This document shows, piece by piece, positions 1-8,649 of a DNA stretch of 64,000 bases. Position numbers and translations under genes: made by a program. The stretch is from contig NZ_RHNW01000010.1 in NCBI RefSeq assembly GCF_003946045.1, positions 54,299 through 118,298 on the forward strand, written 5' to 3'. Below the pieces are notes generated by a model. The model did no database searches. It saw only the letters and a list, made by a program, of their open reading frames with translations, and was not told the origin of the DNA. This DNA is from Levilactobacillus mulengensis. Lineage in GTDB: Bacteria > Bacillota > Bacilli > Lactobacillales > Lactobacillaceae. The stretch's first letter is position 1; every line of letters begins with the position of its first letter.

Positions 1-102
1 CGTGACGATGAAGCCGGTGAAAATCAGCGGACGTTGCGGTTTGAACCCGTGGGTGCCCGCTTCGAAAAAATTGTGCAGCAGTTGGAGGACAGTCAAAAAT
101 GA
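1..102 (+). CDS. C-terminal fragment of an unidentified protein
   Basis: An open frame runs in from the left edge and ends with TGA at 100-102, giving 33 residues that finish in a charged, probably helical tail (ARFEKIVQQLEDSQK). Its stop overlaps the ATG of the next gene in an ATGA arrangement, so the two are translationally coupled and in one operon. Too little is present to name the family. Confidence 0.6.
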   Translation, partial: RDDEAGENQRTLRFEPVGARFEKIVQQLEDSQK

Positions 103-614
103 GTGAAGAAGTCGCCATTCGTTTGCCAGAACCAGCCGACGCTGAAGATTTATTAGCGTTGCTAGACCGGCTCCAGCAGGAGAGTGATACGTTCAGCTTG
201 GCCGATGCTGACGATCCCGTCAGTGCGGCGCAGGAAGCCGACCAGCTCAAACAAATCGCTGGCAGTCCGCGTCATTTGTTGCTGGTTGCCAGCCTGGGCA
301 AGACACTGCTGGGGGTCTGCTCAATCGCACCGACACCCCAAGGAAACGTCGGTGAGCTCGGCATTGCCGTTGAGAAAAAATATTGGCACATGGGAATCGG
401 CACGGCCCTGGTCGACGAGGCGCTGTACTGGGCCCAAACGGCCAGCGACTTGCAGGCAATCGGTCTGATTGTGCAGACCCGCAACGTGGCCGCCATGAAG
501 CTGTATCAGAAGTTAGGCTTTACCCGCACGACGACCCCGCCAACGAAGGTCACGGATGATGATGGCGAGCGGGTTACGGCGGTTGAGATGGTTTATCAAC
601 TGGACGCTGATTAG
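99..614 (+). CDS. GNAT family N-acetyltransferase
   Basis: This 171-residue protein is a single GNAT domain, which transfers an acetyl group from acetyl-CoA to an amine. The acetyl-CoA binding segment is seen around residues 85-105 (ELGIAVEKKYWHMGIGTALV, the Q/R-x-x-G-x-G/A region), followed by the typical late motif NVAAMKLYQKLGF. The substrate cannot be read from the sequence; the family includes ribosomal-protein and small-molecule acetyltransferases. It overlaps the preceding gene by four bases and is followed by a strong terminator, so it is the last gene of its operon. Confidence 0.85.
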   Translation: MSEEVAIRLPEPADAEDLLALLDRLQQESDTFSLADADDPVSAAQEADQLKQIAGSPRHLLLVASLGKTLLGVCSIAPTPQGNVGELGIAVEKKYWHMGIGTALVDEALYWAQTASDLQAIGLIVQTRNVAAMKLYQKLGFTRTTTPPTKVTDDDGERVTAVEMVYQLDAD

Positions 615-630
615 AGCGTGACAGAAGGCG

Positions 631-680
631 GTTACCAGTTTTAAGCGGAGCCGGCTGCTTCTTGACACGCGTTTCGGCCA
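631..680 (+). repeat. Family C dispersed repeat, copy 1 (fragment)
   Basis: The stretch containing CAGTTTTAAGCGG and CGTTTCGGCC is closely matched, on the opposite strand, by 63918-63967, and more loosely by the repeat at 19.1-19.35 kb. It lies between a stop codon and a terminator. Confidence 0.6.
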
Positions 681-696
681 TAGAAAACTAGAACAG

Positions 697-734
697 TCAA
701 AGCATCTGGGAGCTGTCCCGGATGCTTTTTTCTT
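697..734 (+). terminator. Rho-independent terminator after the GNAT gene
   Basis: The stem AGCATC-x-GGGA pairs with TCCC-x-GATGCT and is followed by a run of T. Confidence 0.85.
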
Positions 735-781
735 CGGCAAATTTAGATGAGTGGGGGCGGGCCACTGCTTCCTTTGTCTCC

Positions 782-797
782 GTGAAAGCGGTATCCT
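782..797 (+). promoter_or_regulatory. Candidate cre (CcpA) site before the aldo/keto reductase
   Basis: GTGAAAGCGGTATCCT matches 14 of 16 positions of the cre consensus WTGNNARCGNWWWCAW and lies 34 bp before the start codon. Catabolite control of this gene is inferred. Confidence 0.4.
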
Positions 798-830
798 TGA
801 GGCGGGACATCACTTTGAGGAGGATGCAGG

Positions 831-1847
831 ATGTATCAGGCAAATGAACAGCGTTACGATAAAATGACTTATAATCGGGTCGGCGACAGTGGCTTAAAGC
901 TCTCCGCCATCGGCCTGGGTCTGTGGAACAACTTTGGCAGCGTGGATGATTATGCCACGCAAAAGGCCATCGTCCACCAGGCGTTTGACTTAGGAATCAC
1001 CTACTTTGATCTGGCCAACAATTATGGCCCGGAACCGGGCAGTGCGGAAATCAACTTTGGCCGCATGCTGGCGACGGATTTGAAACCGTACCGCGATGAA
1101 CTGGTGATTGCCAGCAAGGCGGGGTACGTGATGTGGCCCGGTCCCTACGGCAACTGGGGCTCCCGCAAGAGTATCATTGCCAGCGCCGACCAGAGCTTGC
1201 GGCGGACGGGCCTGGATTACTTTGACATTTTCTACAGTCATCGGGCGGACCCCCAGACCAATCCGGCCGAAACGGCGTTGGCCCTGGATCAACTGGTACG
1301 TGAGGGCAAGGCCCTATACGTGGGGCTATCCAACTATAGTGGGGCGCAAATCAAGGTCATGGCCGGGATTTTTCGTGAGTTACACACACCTTTTATCATT
1401 GACCAACCGCGCTACAACCTCTTGAACCGGCAAGTCGAAGATGATGTTTTGCCAGAACTGACCGCCGAGAAGAAGGGCGCCGTGTCCTTCAGCTCGCTGT
1501 GTCAGGGATTATTAACGAACAAATATTTGCACGGCATCCCCAGCGATTCTCGCGCCAAGAAGACCACGATTCCGTTCCTGCATCCCGCCCAGGTTGAACA
1601 GACTTTGGGAACGATTAAAGTCTTGAATGCCGTCGCCGCCAATCGCAATCAAAGCCTGGCGCAGATGGCCTTGGCCTGGAACCTGCGGCAACCCGCCATC
1701 GCCAGTGTGCTGATTGGTGCCAGCCGGCCGGAACAGGTCGCCGATAACGTGGCGGCACTGGACAACTTGGTCTTTAGCTCCGCGGAGCTTGACCAGATTG
1801 AAACGATTTTGGCCGCACAATCGCCCATTGATTGGGACGCTAAGTAG
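831..1847 (+). CDS. Aldo/keto reductase (YghZ/Mgr-like)
   Basis: A 338-residue NADPH-dependent aldo/keto reductase with a TIM-barrel fold. Visible family features are the tetrad region (ITYFDLANNYG with Asp and Tyr, then the Lys in VIASKAGYVMWPGPYG), LRRTGLDYFDIFYSHRADP with the His, and the C-terminal cofactor motif LIGASRPEQVADNV. The WPGPYG stretch and the GSRKSII segment are typical of the YghZ / L-glyceraldehyde-3-phosphate reductase subgroup, which detoxifies aldehydes, so that is the best functional guess. A GAGGAGG ribosome binding site precedes the ATG and a strong hairpin follows. It appears to be a single-gene transcript. Confidence 0.88.
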   Translation: MYQANEQRYDKMTYNRVGDSGLKLSAIGLGLWNNFGSVDDYATQKAIVHQAFDLGITYFDLANNYGPEPGSAEINFGRMLATDLKPYRDELVIASKAGYVMWPGPYGNWGSRKSIIASADQSLRRTGLDYFDIFYSHRADPQTNPAETALALDQLVREGKALYVGLSNYSGAQIKVMAGIFRELHTPFIIDQPRYNLLNRQVEDDVLPELTAEKKGAVSFSSLCQGLLTNKYLHGIPSDSRAKKTTIPFLHPAQVEQTLGTIKVLNAVAANRNQSLAQMALAWNLRQPAIASVLIGASRPEQVADNVAALDNLVFSSAELDQIETILAAQSPIDWDAK

Positions 1848-1907
1848 TCGATCGTCAAAAATTAGTTAGACAGTAAATAACAATACTGAACACAAAAAAT
1901 CGGACCG

Positions 1908-1955
1908 CAAAAAATCGGACGAAGCATTTCTACAAATGTTTAGTCCGATTTTTGT
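1908..1955. terminator. Bidirectional terminator between convergent genes
   Basis: AAAAATCGGAC pairs with GTCCGATTTTT, with a second inner stem (GCATTT/AAATGT). It has A and T runs on opposite sides and so serves both the aldo/keto reductase and the convergent XRE gene. Confidence 0.85.
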
Positions 1956-1988
1956 ACCATATATTTAATTGGTGATCATTTGGCAGCC

Positions 1989-2192
1989 TCATTCGTCAAC
2001 GTATTTCAAAATATCCCCAGGCTGACACTCAAGCACGTGACAGATTTTACTCAGGGTACTAAAGCGAATGGCCTTGGCCTTGCCAGTCTTCAAAATTGAG
2101 AGGTTGGCCGGCGTGATGCCAATGGCCTTGGCCAGTTCTTGGCTGCTGATATTGCGCTCCGCCATGACCACATTCAACGTTAATTTCACCAC
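1989..2192 (-). CDS. XRE/Cro family small transcriptional regulator (YozG-like)
   Basis: A 67-residue protein that is almost entirely a helix-turn-helix: SSQELAKAIGITPANLSILKTGKAKAIRFSTLSKICHVL is the classic Cro/C1 recognition arrangement. It starts with GTG after a good TAGGAGG site. It lies 14 bp downstream of a DUF2975 membrane protein; the same pairing is common in lactobacilli and bacilli. Three TTATCGA repeats over the shared promoter are good candidates for its own operator. Role: local autoregulator; the inducing signal is unknown. Confidence 0.85.
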   Translation of the reverse strand: MVKLTLNVVMAERNISSQELAKAIGITPANLSILKTGKAKAIRFSTLSKICHVLECQPGDILKYVDE

Positions 2193-2206
2193 AATAAGTC
2201 GACCTC

Positions 2207-2782
2207 CTAAACAGTCAAATCGTTTTCAGCTTTGACCCGCATCGCGTGGCGGTAAGTTTCGTAGATAGCTGCAAGCATGATGATTTGAAAGACATCGTGG
2301 AAACAGGTTTCCCAAGTTTCCGAGAAAACCCCGGTATTCACCCGCAGCAGCCAACTCTGTGACAGTTGGTTGCCACTAGCGAATAGCAGATCACCCAGTA
2401 GCATCATGACCTGCGCCTTGATAATCGTGATTAGGGCTAACTCGTTTGAGGTGGAGAAATAGTTTTGGTCGCGGATATTCGAGAGTAACTTAATCAGGGC
2501 TTTAAGCAGTTTAATTGTCGCCCATACCGTGAGGACCACCCCCACCGACATAATCAGCGCGTACGGCCAACTGGGGAAACGCTTCACGGCACCCAGTGTG
2601 GCTTGCTGATTGTTTGAGAAACGTAAAAAGTCAGAGCCGTTGAGAATGGCGTGAGTAGTGTGGTTTTGAAACGCATCGGCCAGGTAGATAATCGGATAAA
2701 TGAGCATGAAATAACCGGCGACAATCCCAAATCTAAGAAACATAATTAAAACATTAATACCAATCTTTAACCATTTCGACAT
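2207..2782 (-). CDS. DUF2975 family membrane protein
   Basis: A 191-residue integral membrane protein with about four hydrophobic segments (near residues 5-30, 75-95, 120-140 and 155-175), matching the DUF2975 pattern. I place the start at the second ATG (2782) because GGGGAG lies nine bases before it but touches the first ATG at 2791. It is first in a two-gene operon with the XRE regulator. The family is thought to work with its partner regulator in sensing or resistance, but the molecular function is unknown. Confidence 0.75.
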   Translation of the reverse strand: MSKWLKIGINVLIMFLRFGIVAGYFMLIYPIIYLADAFQNHTTHAILNGSDFLRFSNNQQATLGAVKRFPSWPYALIMSVGVVLTVWATIKLLKALIKLLSNIRDQNYFSTSNELALITIIKAQVMMLLGDLLFASGNQLSQSWLLRVNTGVFSETWETCFHDVFQIIMLAAIYETYRHAMRVKAENDLTV

Positions 2783-2813
2783 GGTTAACATCTCCCCTGA
2801 AATTTATTACGAC

Positions 2814-2855
2814 TCGATAATACAATATCGATAAACAATAATCAATAGTCGATAA
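2814..2855 (-). promoter_or_regulatory. Promoter of the DUF2975/XRE operon with triple TTATCGA repeat
   Basis: On the minus strand the -35 TTGATT (2840-2845) and -10 TATTAT (2817-2822) are separated by 17 bp. TTATCGA occurs three times in the same orientation, at 2849-2855, 2828-2834 and 2814-2820: upstream of the -35, in the spacer and over the -10. This layout fits autorepression by the XRE protein. Confidence 0.65.
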
Positions 2856-2873
2856 TCAATAAACCAATTTTCA

Positions 2874-2922
2874 TCAAAAAAAGGCTTAGCCGCCACCCAC
2901 AAAATGGAGTGACGGCTAAGTC
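2874..2922 (-). terminator. Terminator of the exoA-exonuclease operon
   Basis: Reading the minus strand, CTTAGCCG-x-CAC pairs with GTG-x-CGGCTAAG and is followed by seven T. Confidence 0.85.
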
Positions 2923-2940
2923 CGATGGAACTATTCAATA

Positions 2941-3477
2941 TTAAGCATTCACCGTAACGAATGACTTCAACGGCTGCGTACCGAAGTGGTTGGCCTCGTA
3001 CAACAGAATATTGGCACAGGCCAAGCTATCGTCGAGCGCGTTGTGGTGATGGTGCAGATCAATGTTCAACTCGTCGCAAACGGTGTTGAGTTTGTGATTC
3101 GGAAATTCCGGGAAGAACTTCCGACTGGTCTTCACCGTGTCCAGCGTCAGGTAGCGGGCGGTCGGCAGGTTGTAATGCTCCAGACTGCTCCGCAAAACAC
3201 CGTTATCAAACGGCGCGTTGTGGGCAATCACTAACCGGTCGCGCTGGAAGAAGGGGGACACGTGCTCCCACACTTCTGGAAACGTGGGGGCGTTGGCAAC
3301 GTCACGTTCATGAATCCCATGAATCTGGACGTTGCGCCAGAAAAAGTCGGTATCGGGTTTGATCAAGGAATAAAACTCATCAACGACTTGGCTGTCACGC
3401 ACGATGGTCAGTGCGAGGGAACAGGCGCTGTAGCGTTTGCCGCTAGCCGTTTCAAAGTCCATGGCAACAAAATTCAC
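2941..3477 (-). CDS. 3'-5' exonuclease, DnaQ/PolC epsilon-like (DEDDh)
   Basis: A 178-residue stand-alone DEDDh exonuclease. Motif ExoI is FVAMDFETAS (Asp and Glu ligands), ExoII is VIAHNAPFDNGVL with its Asp, and ExoIII is HHHNALDDSLACA with the catalytic His and final Asp. Such proteins trim 3' ends of DNA or RNA; which substrate applies here is not readable. It starts with GTG after AGAGGA; an upstream ATG runs straight into a stop. It follows the exonuclease III gene by 43 bp on the same strand, so the two nucleases are probably co-transcribed. Confidence 0.87.
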   Translation of the reverse strand: MNFVAMDFETASGKRYSACSLALTIVRDSQVVDEFYSLIKPDTDFFWRNVQIHGIHERDVANAPTFPEVWEHVSPFFQRDRLVIAHNAPFDNGVLRSSLEHYNLPTARYLTLDTVKTSRKFFPEFPNHKLNTVCDELNIDLHHHHNALDDSLACANILLYEANHFGTQPLKSFVTVNA

Positions 3478-3520
3478 AGGGACATTTTCCTCTCTTATGG
3501 GTTGACGATTAACAACAGGG

Positions 3521-4285
3521 TTAGACGGTCAGGTCCTTGACGTCCAGTTCAACGGGGCAGTGGTCCGAGCCCATGACCTGGTCGAGGATCTCGGCCTTTT
3601 CCAGTTGGTCTTGCAGGCGGTTACTGGTGATGAAGTAGTCGATCCGCCAGCCGGCGTTGTTGTCGCGGGCGTGGAACCGGTAGCTCCACCACGAGTAGCG
3701 TTCGGTGGCATCTGGGTTGAAGTAACGGAAGGTGTCCGTGTAGCCTTCACTCAGGAGGTGCGCCATCTTTTCCCGTTCGTCGTCGGTGAACCCGGCGTTC
3801 TTGTGATTGGTCTTGGGATTCTTCAGGTCGATTTCCGTGCGAGCCACGTTCAGGTCGCCACAGAAGATGACGGGCTTCTTCGCGTCTAGCTTTTGGACAA
3901 AGGCCAGGAAGGCTTCCTCCCAGCCCATCCGAAAGTCCAGTCGCTTCAGGCCGCTCCCAGAGTTGGGCGTGTAACAGGTCAGCACGTAAAAGTCAGGATA
4001 TTCCAGCGTAATCGTCCGGCCTTCGTGGTCAAAGTCTGGGGCGTCGATGCCGTAGAGGACGTTCAGTGGCTTGTGCTTGGTAAAGAGCGCGGTCCCCGAA
4101 TACCCCTTGCGTTCGGCGTAGTTCCAGTATTGATAATAACCTGGCAGGTCGAGGTCGATTTGGCCTTCCTGTAACTTCGTTTCCTGAATGCCAAAGAAAT
4201 CGGCATCGAGGTCCTTAAACGTCTCGACGAAATTCTTTTTCACAATCGCCCGTAGGCCATTTACGTTCCAAGAAATAAATTTCAT
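3521..4285 (-). CDS. exoA: Exodeoxyribonuclease III (AP endonuclease)
   Basis: A 254-residue protein of the ExoA/Xth family, which cuts DNA at abasic sites and removes 3' blocking groups in base-excision repair. Landmarks are KFISWNVNGLRA at the start, GIQETKLQ (metal-binding Glu), CGDLNVARTEIDLKNPKTN (catalytic Asp and Asn), YSWWSYRFHARDNNAGWRIDYF, and the terminal GSDHCPVELD with catalytic Asp-His. All active-site residues are present. The start is set by a TTGGAGGTG site directly before the ATG. It is first in an operon with the downstream exonuclease. Confidence 0.95.
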   Translation of the reverse strand: MKFISWNVNGLRAIVKKNFVETFKDLDADFFGIQETKLQEGQIDLDLPGYYQYWNYAERKGYSGTALFTKHKPLNVLYGIDAPDFDHEGRTITLEYPDFYVLTCYTPNSGSGLKRLDFRMGWEEAFLAFVQKLDAKKPVIFCGDLNVARTEIDLKNPKTNHKNAGFTDDEREKMAHLLSEGYTDTFRYFNPDATERYSWWSYRFHARDNNAGWRIDYFITSNRLQDQLEKAEILDQVMGSDHCPVELDVKDLTV

Positions 4286-4480
4286 AACGCACCTCCAACT
4301 AACTAATTTTAGTATACCAGAAAAGTTAGAATTTGCTGTAATTGAAGCGTTCTCTCCCGGTTGGTTGGCGTTTCATGGTAAAATAATTCTATTGACGACA
4401 AAAATGGACCGACCGCAATGACAGTTGGCCCAGTGACTAACAAAACCAAGTTTAAATTTTTGCGGAACGAGAGGAAAATC

Positions 4481-5395
4481 ATGATGATGGCAGATATAGC
4501 AACGGCATTTCCAGCAATTGAGATCTTACGTGACGAGCCTTTGGCCAACTACACGTACACCGAGACTGGGGGACCTGCCGATTACTTAGCATTCCCAACG
4601 AACATTCAAGAAACCAAGTCCTTACTGGCCTACGCCAACGAAGAAAAGTTGCCGGTCACCGTGGTCGGTAACGCCAGCAACCTCATCGTCCGTGACGGCG
4701 GCATCCGGGGACTGGTTATGATTCTGACGAAGATGAATCAGATTACGACCACCGGCAACACCGTGACCGCCGAAGCCGGCGCCGCACTGATCAAGACGAC
4801 CCAGGTTGCCCAGGCACATGCCCTGACTGGCTTTGAGTTTGCGGCCGGGATTCCTGGGAGCGTCGGGGGTGCCGTCTTCATGAACGCCGGGGCCTATGGT
4901 GGTGAAATCAGTGAGGTCGCGCTCTCCGCTGAGGTCTTGACGCCAGCCGGTGAGATTCGGACGCTGACCAAGGCTGAATTCGATTTCGGTTACCGTCACA
5001 GCTCGATTCAAGATTACCATGATATCGTCTTGACGGCGACCTTTGCGTTGACGCCTGGCGACGGGCAAGCCATTCAAGCAAAAATGGATGACCTGAATGC
5101 CCGGCGAGCTGCCAAGCAACCGCTAGAGCTACCATCCTGTGGCAGTGTCTTCAAGCGGCCTACGGGTCACTACACCGGCCAGCTGATTCAAGAGGCCGGC
5201 TTGCAGGGCCTGAAGTGGGGCGGTGCCCAGGTTTCGACCAAGCACGCCGGCTTCATCGTCAACATCGACCATGCCACAGCCACGGATTACCTGGACCTGA
5301 TTCACCACATCCAGGCCGTTATTTGGGAAAAGAATCAAGTTCATTTGGAAACAGAGGTCCGCATCATCGGTGAAGAACCGACGACCACGGCCTAA
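4481..5395 (+). CDS. murB: UDP-N-acetylenolpyruvoylglucosamine reductase
   Basis: MurB (304 residues) carries out the NADPH-dependent second step of UDP-MurNAc formation in peptidoglycan synthesis, using FAD. The FAD-binding region shows [13 protein letters not shown] and [19 protein letters not shown]; the signature [20 protein letters not shown], the YRHSS loop and the catalytic Ser region SCGSVFKRP with the late Glu ([10 protein letters not shown]) follow. It is the shorter, type II form. I chose the ATG at 4481 because GAGG sits six bases before it; an open extension back to 4418 has no ribosome binding site. It is followed closely by the antiporter gene. Confidence 0.95.
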   Translation: MMMADIATAFPAIEILRDEPLANYTYTETGGPADYLAFPTNIQETKSLLAYANEEKLPVTVVGNASNLIVRDGGIRGLVMILTKMNQITTTGNTVTAEAGAALIKTTQVAQAHALTGFEFAAGIPGSVGGAVFMNAGAYGGEISEVALSAEVLTPAGEIRTLTKAEFDFGYRHSSIQDYHDIVLTATFALTPGDGQAIQAKMDDLNARRAAKQPLELPSCGSVFKRPTGHYTGQLIQEAGLQGLKWGGAQVSTKHAGFIVNIDHATATDYLDLIHHIQAVIWEKNQVHLETEVRIIGEEPTTTA

Positions 5396-5425
5396 GCACA
5401 CGAATTACAAAAGGGGGAACCTTAT

Positions 5426-7558
5426 GTGCCTATAGTTGAAGCAGTGATCCTGTTGATCGTGTTAGTTTTGTTCTCTAATATTATCAGTCACTACCTCACG
5501 TTTATTCCGGTCAGTTTGATTCAAATTGCGCTGGGACTCCTCGTTGCCTTAATTTGGAAATTCGAGGTCCCACTGGAAACTGATTGGTTTTTGCTTTTGT
5601 TCATCGCCCCGTTGCTGTATAACGATGGGCGGCGCTTTCCCAGAAAAGAACTCTGGCGCTTGCGCGGCCCCATCTTTGCCAACGCCATCTGGCTGGTCTT
5701 CTTGACCACCATCTTGGGCGGCTTCCTGATTTACGAGTTGATTCCCAAGATGCCCTTTACCGTGGCGTTGGCCCTGGCGGCGATTCTGTCACCAACCGAC
5801 CCCGTGGCGGTGCAGTCGATTTCCAAACAGGCCAAGTTGCCAGATAGCCTGCTGCACCTGGTGAGTGGGGAAAGTCTGATCAACGATGCTAGTGGCCTGA
5901 TTGCCTTTAAATACGCGATTGCGGCGACGGTGACTGGGGCCTTCTCCATGGGAACGGCCGTCGGGGATTTCTTCTACATCAGTATCGTCGGCTTCCTGTC
6001 CGGGCTGATCTTCATGACAGCCATCCAGCTGTTGATGGATATTTTGCGCCGGCAAGGCATTGACGACGTGATCTTTAACACCGTACTTCAGATTGCCACG
6101 CCATTCGTGGTTTACCTGGTGACCGAAGAGATTACCCACGCATCAGGCGTTATTGCCGTGGTTACAGCCGGGGTGCTCTATCACGCCCGGGAAAACCGGA
6201 TCGTTGAAGATTCACCAGAATTGAAATTAGTGACTGAAAAAGTTTGGGATATTATTATCTATTCATTGAACGGTATCGTGTTCGTGATTCTGGGGATCGA
6301 GTTACCCGTGGCCACGTCGAAGGTCATCAAGGGTGGCCAGTTCAACACCTGGCAAGCCCTGTTCTTTGCCTTCATGGTCTGGGTGATTATCGTGGTGATT
6401 CGGACAGTTTGGACCTACGGGTACGTCTTGTTTGAACGACTCAATCACAAGGAACGTTCCGAGCGGCCTGGGATACGGATGTCCATTTTATCCGGTCTCT
6501 CTGGGGTCCGGGGAGCCGTGACCATGGCCGGGGTCTTATCCGTGCCCATGACGGTGGCCTCCGGGGCCGGCTTTCCAACGCGGTCGCTGATGCTGTTCGT
6601 GGCCTCCGGGGTCATCATCATCAGTCTGGTGGCGGCGACGATTACGTTGCCATTGATTTCCACATCGCGGCAACCCCTGCAAACGCGGGCGAGTGCCAGC
6701 GATGAAAATGCCAACGAAATTGATCTGGACGAGGACGGCGAGGAGATTCCCGCCGACACCGTGCGCCAAATCAGTGAGGATGAGGCGCGGGCGTACATTA
6801 TGCGCTTGGCCATTTCTAAGATTGAAGAGCTGCGGCGACCGAACAACCAGCGCGCCGCGTACGACTTGATCCTGGATTACCAATTTGTCATTCGTCGCTT
6901 GGAAATGAACTACCGCGCCGACACCGCGATGCAAAAGGTTTTGGAAGACGAAATCAAGCTGCGCGAGGTCACACTGGCCGGTGAACGGGCGTCCCTCAAG
7001 GAACTGCGCAAGGGTGAAAAGATTACCCAGACCAGTTACGTGGGGGCCATCCGGCGCATCGAAAACTTTGAGAACCGGCTGACTCAGGTCGCGGGGCACA
7101 CCATGCCGAGCGTTCTGCGTTACTGGCGGGTCTTCTTCAAGCATATGTTCCGGAACGCCGCCTACTGGCTCCATTCGGAGGATACGGACCGGCTGCATGC
7201 CGAGAATAACCTGATTGAACGGGAAACGGCGAAGGCGGCCATCAAGGCGCTGTCACAGTACCTGGCCAGTTCCGACGTCGATGAGACCCAGTTCGATAAC
7301 CAAGCGGTGTACCACTTGTTGGTCCAGTACCGGAACCGAATCGAACGGGCCAAGGCCGAGACGGCACCGGACCACGAGGACCTCTACCAACACCAGATCA
7401 ACAAGTTACGGGTGCGGGCACTGGGCGCCGAACGGACCGGGATTCAGACGTTGCTGGAAGCCGGCAACATCACCTGGAACATGGCATCCCATCTTCGACA
7501 GTACGTGAACTATTCCGAGAACGTGCTGGTCATGTCGCTGAACAGCGAAGAGGGTTAG
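5426..7558 (+). CDS. Na+/H+ antiporter, CPA1 (NhaP) family
   Basis: A 710-residue sodium/proton exchanger. About twelve membrane segments fill residues 1-410; the transport core is marked by ALAAILSPTDPVAVQSI (TDP motif) and LVSGESLINDASGLIAFK (the conserved Asp after GESLxNDxxG). The remaining 300 residues are a charged cytoplasmic domain, as in the long CPA1 exchangers. It starts with GTG, shown by AAGGGGG eight bases upstream; the overlapping ATG at 5424 stops after three codons. It probably forms an operon with murB. Role: sodium extrusion and pH homeostasis. Confidence 0.92.
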   Translation: MPIVEAVILLIVLVLFSNIISHYLTFIPVSLIQIALGLLVALIWKFEVPLETDWFLLLFIAPLLYNDGRRFPRKELWRLRGPIFANAIWLVFLTTILGGFLIYELIPKMPFTVALALAAILSPTDPVAVQSISKQAKLPDSLLHLVSGESLINDASGLIAFKYAIAATVTGAFSMGTAVGDFFYISIVGFLSGLIFMTAIQLLMDILRRQGIDDVIFNTVLQIATPFVVYLVTEEITHASGVIAVVTAGVLYHARENRIVEDSPELKLVTEKVWDIIIYSLNGIVFVILGIELPVATSKVIKGGQFNTWQALFFAFMVWVIIVVIRTVWTYGYVLFERLNHKERSERPGIRMSILSGLSGVRGAVTMAGVLSVPMTVASGAGFPTRSLMLFVASGVIIISLVAATITLPLISTSRQPLQTRASASDENANEIDLDEDGEEIPADTVRQISEDEARAYIMRLAISKIEELRRPNNQRAAYDLILDYQFVIRRLEMNYRADTAMQKVLEDEIKLREVTLAGERASLKELRKGEKITQTSYVGAIRRIENFENRLTQVAGHTMPSVLRYWRVFFKHMFRNAAYWLHSEDTDRLHAENNLIERETAKAAIKALSQYLASSDVDETQFDNQAVYHLLVQYRNRIERAKAETAPDHEDLYQHQINKLRVRALGAERTGIQTLLEAGNITWNMASHLRQYVNYSENVLVMSLNSEEG

Positions 7559-7593
7559 GCGTTCAAGGTCGTGTTTTCACGCAAATTTTAAAA

Positions 7594-7638
7594 TCAGTCG
7601 CTCATTCTGAAATTAATCAGAGTGGGCGACTTTTTTCG
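7594..7638 (+). terminator. Terminator after the antiporter gene
   Basis: AGTCGCTCATTCTGA pairs with TCAGAGTGGGCGACT and is followed by six T. Confidence 0.9.
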
Positions 7639-7643
7639 TTCCC

Positions 7644-7693
7644 AAAATAAAAATGACAACCGACAGTCACGAGGACTAGCGGTTGTCATTGCG
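7644..7693 (-). terminator. Terminator of the DUF1361 gene
   Basis: AATGACAACCG (7652 onward) pairs with CGGTTGTCATT; on the minus strand it is followed by a T-rich run. Confidence 0.75.
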
Positions 7694-7752
7694 GGTTATT
7701 TATTAGGTTAGAACATCATGCAGTGGGTGATGGATACGGGGCTGATTCCTAG

Positions 7753-8412
7753 CTAATCCGTCACGTCACGGTTGTTCATGATGAGGTATAGGATCCAGTA
7801 GCAGAACAGCTGAATAACTGTCATCAGGACCACGAAGATCCACATGTCCGGCGTCCACATGGTCATCAACGGCCGAATGAACTGTTCAGGATTTAAGAAC
7901 AAGTAAATCGTGTGGATCCGTAAGAAACGGCCGATGTACAGGCCAACCGACGTCAGGAAGGTCAGGAGCAAGACGACAATCAGCCGGGCAATCCCGTTGC
8001 CCTTAGCCAGTCGCGCGGTGATGGCCTGGCTGACGTGATTGAGACTCCAGAAGCCCAGAAACGAGCAGCTGATGGCACTGACAATCATGTAGGTGAAGTA
8101 GATCCACAGGTGCGGTGTGACGCGCAGGAGGCCGCTCATGGCGTAGGGCTGCAGGAGCGACAGGTGAAAGAGGTCAGTCAGCAGGTAGGGCGCGTTGGGA
8201 TAAAAGAGTAGCCACAGCAGGACGAGTGGCCAGAATAGCCAGCCGCGCGGTCGTTTAGCCCCGAGATGAAAGCTGATCTCGATGGGGATGGCGCCTAGAA
8301 AGGTGTTGAGCACCAAGAACGAGAAGGGGTCCTTCGCACGGAAATAGAGGAAAATGAGCCACGCCACAAAGAAGACGCGGATTTCCCACCGGGCTCGCCG
8401 ATTCATAGCCAT
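7753..8412 (-). CDS. DUF1361 family membrane protein
   Basis: A 219-residue integral membrane protein with about seven hydrophobic helices, matching DUF1361. Polar residues cluster between helices (for example LVLLWLLFYPNAPYLLTDLFHL, the most recognisable part of the family). The start is set at the ATG at 8412, six bases after AAAGGA; TTG and GTG codons further upstream are too close to the site. It is a single gene between two terminators, divergent from cdaA. Function unknown. Confidence 0.8.
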   Translation of the reverse strand: MAMNRRARWEIRVFFVAWLIFLYFRAKDPFSFLVLNTFLGAIPIEISFHLGAKRPRGWLFWPLVLLWLLFYPNAPYLLTDLFHLSLLQPYAMSGLLRVTPHLWIYFTYMIVSAISCSFLGFWSLNHVSQAITARLAKGNGIARLIVVLLLTFLTSVGLYIGRFLRIHTIYLFLNPEQFIRPLMTMWTPDMWIFVVLMTVIQLFCYWILYLIMNNRDVTD

Positions 8413-8610
8413 CACCAATCCTTTCCCAAAGTACTACCCTCATTCTACAGCGCGGGGCCGAAATCGAACAGAATATGACTTCTATATTAGCAGATTATTT
8501 TCATTTAAATAACGGGTGAACCTGACCTTAAGAAATCTGTAAGCTTTGTGACCAATGGGGCAGAGTTTCACGGGATTGTCGGCAATCGGGGCGAAATGTC
8601 AGCGGTGCCG

Positions 8611-8619
8611 TGCTATAAT
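8611..8619 (+). promoter_or_regulatory. Extended -10 promoter of the cdaA operon
   Basis: TGCTATAAT is a full extended -10 element (TGn + TATAAT at 8614-8619), about 30 bp before the cdaA start. No good -35 is seen. Confidence 0.7.
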
Positions 8620-8649
8620 AAAATTTGAATTCAATTTGGAGGGAAAGTC

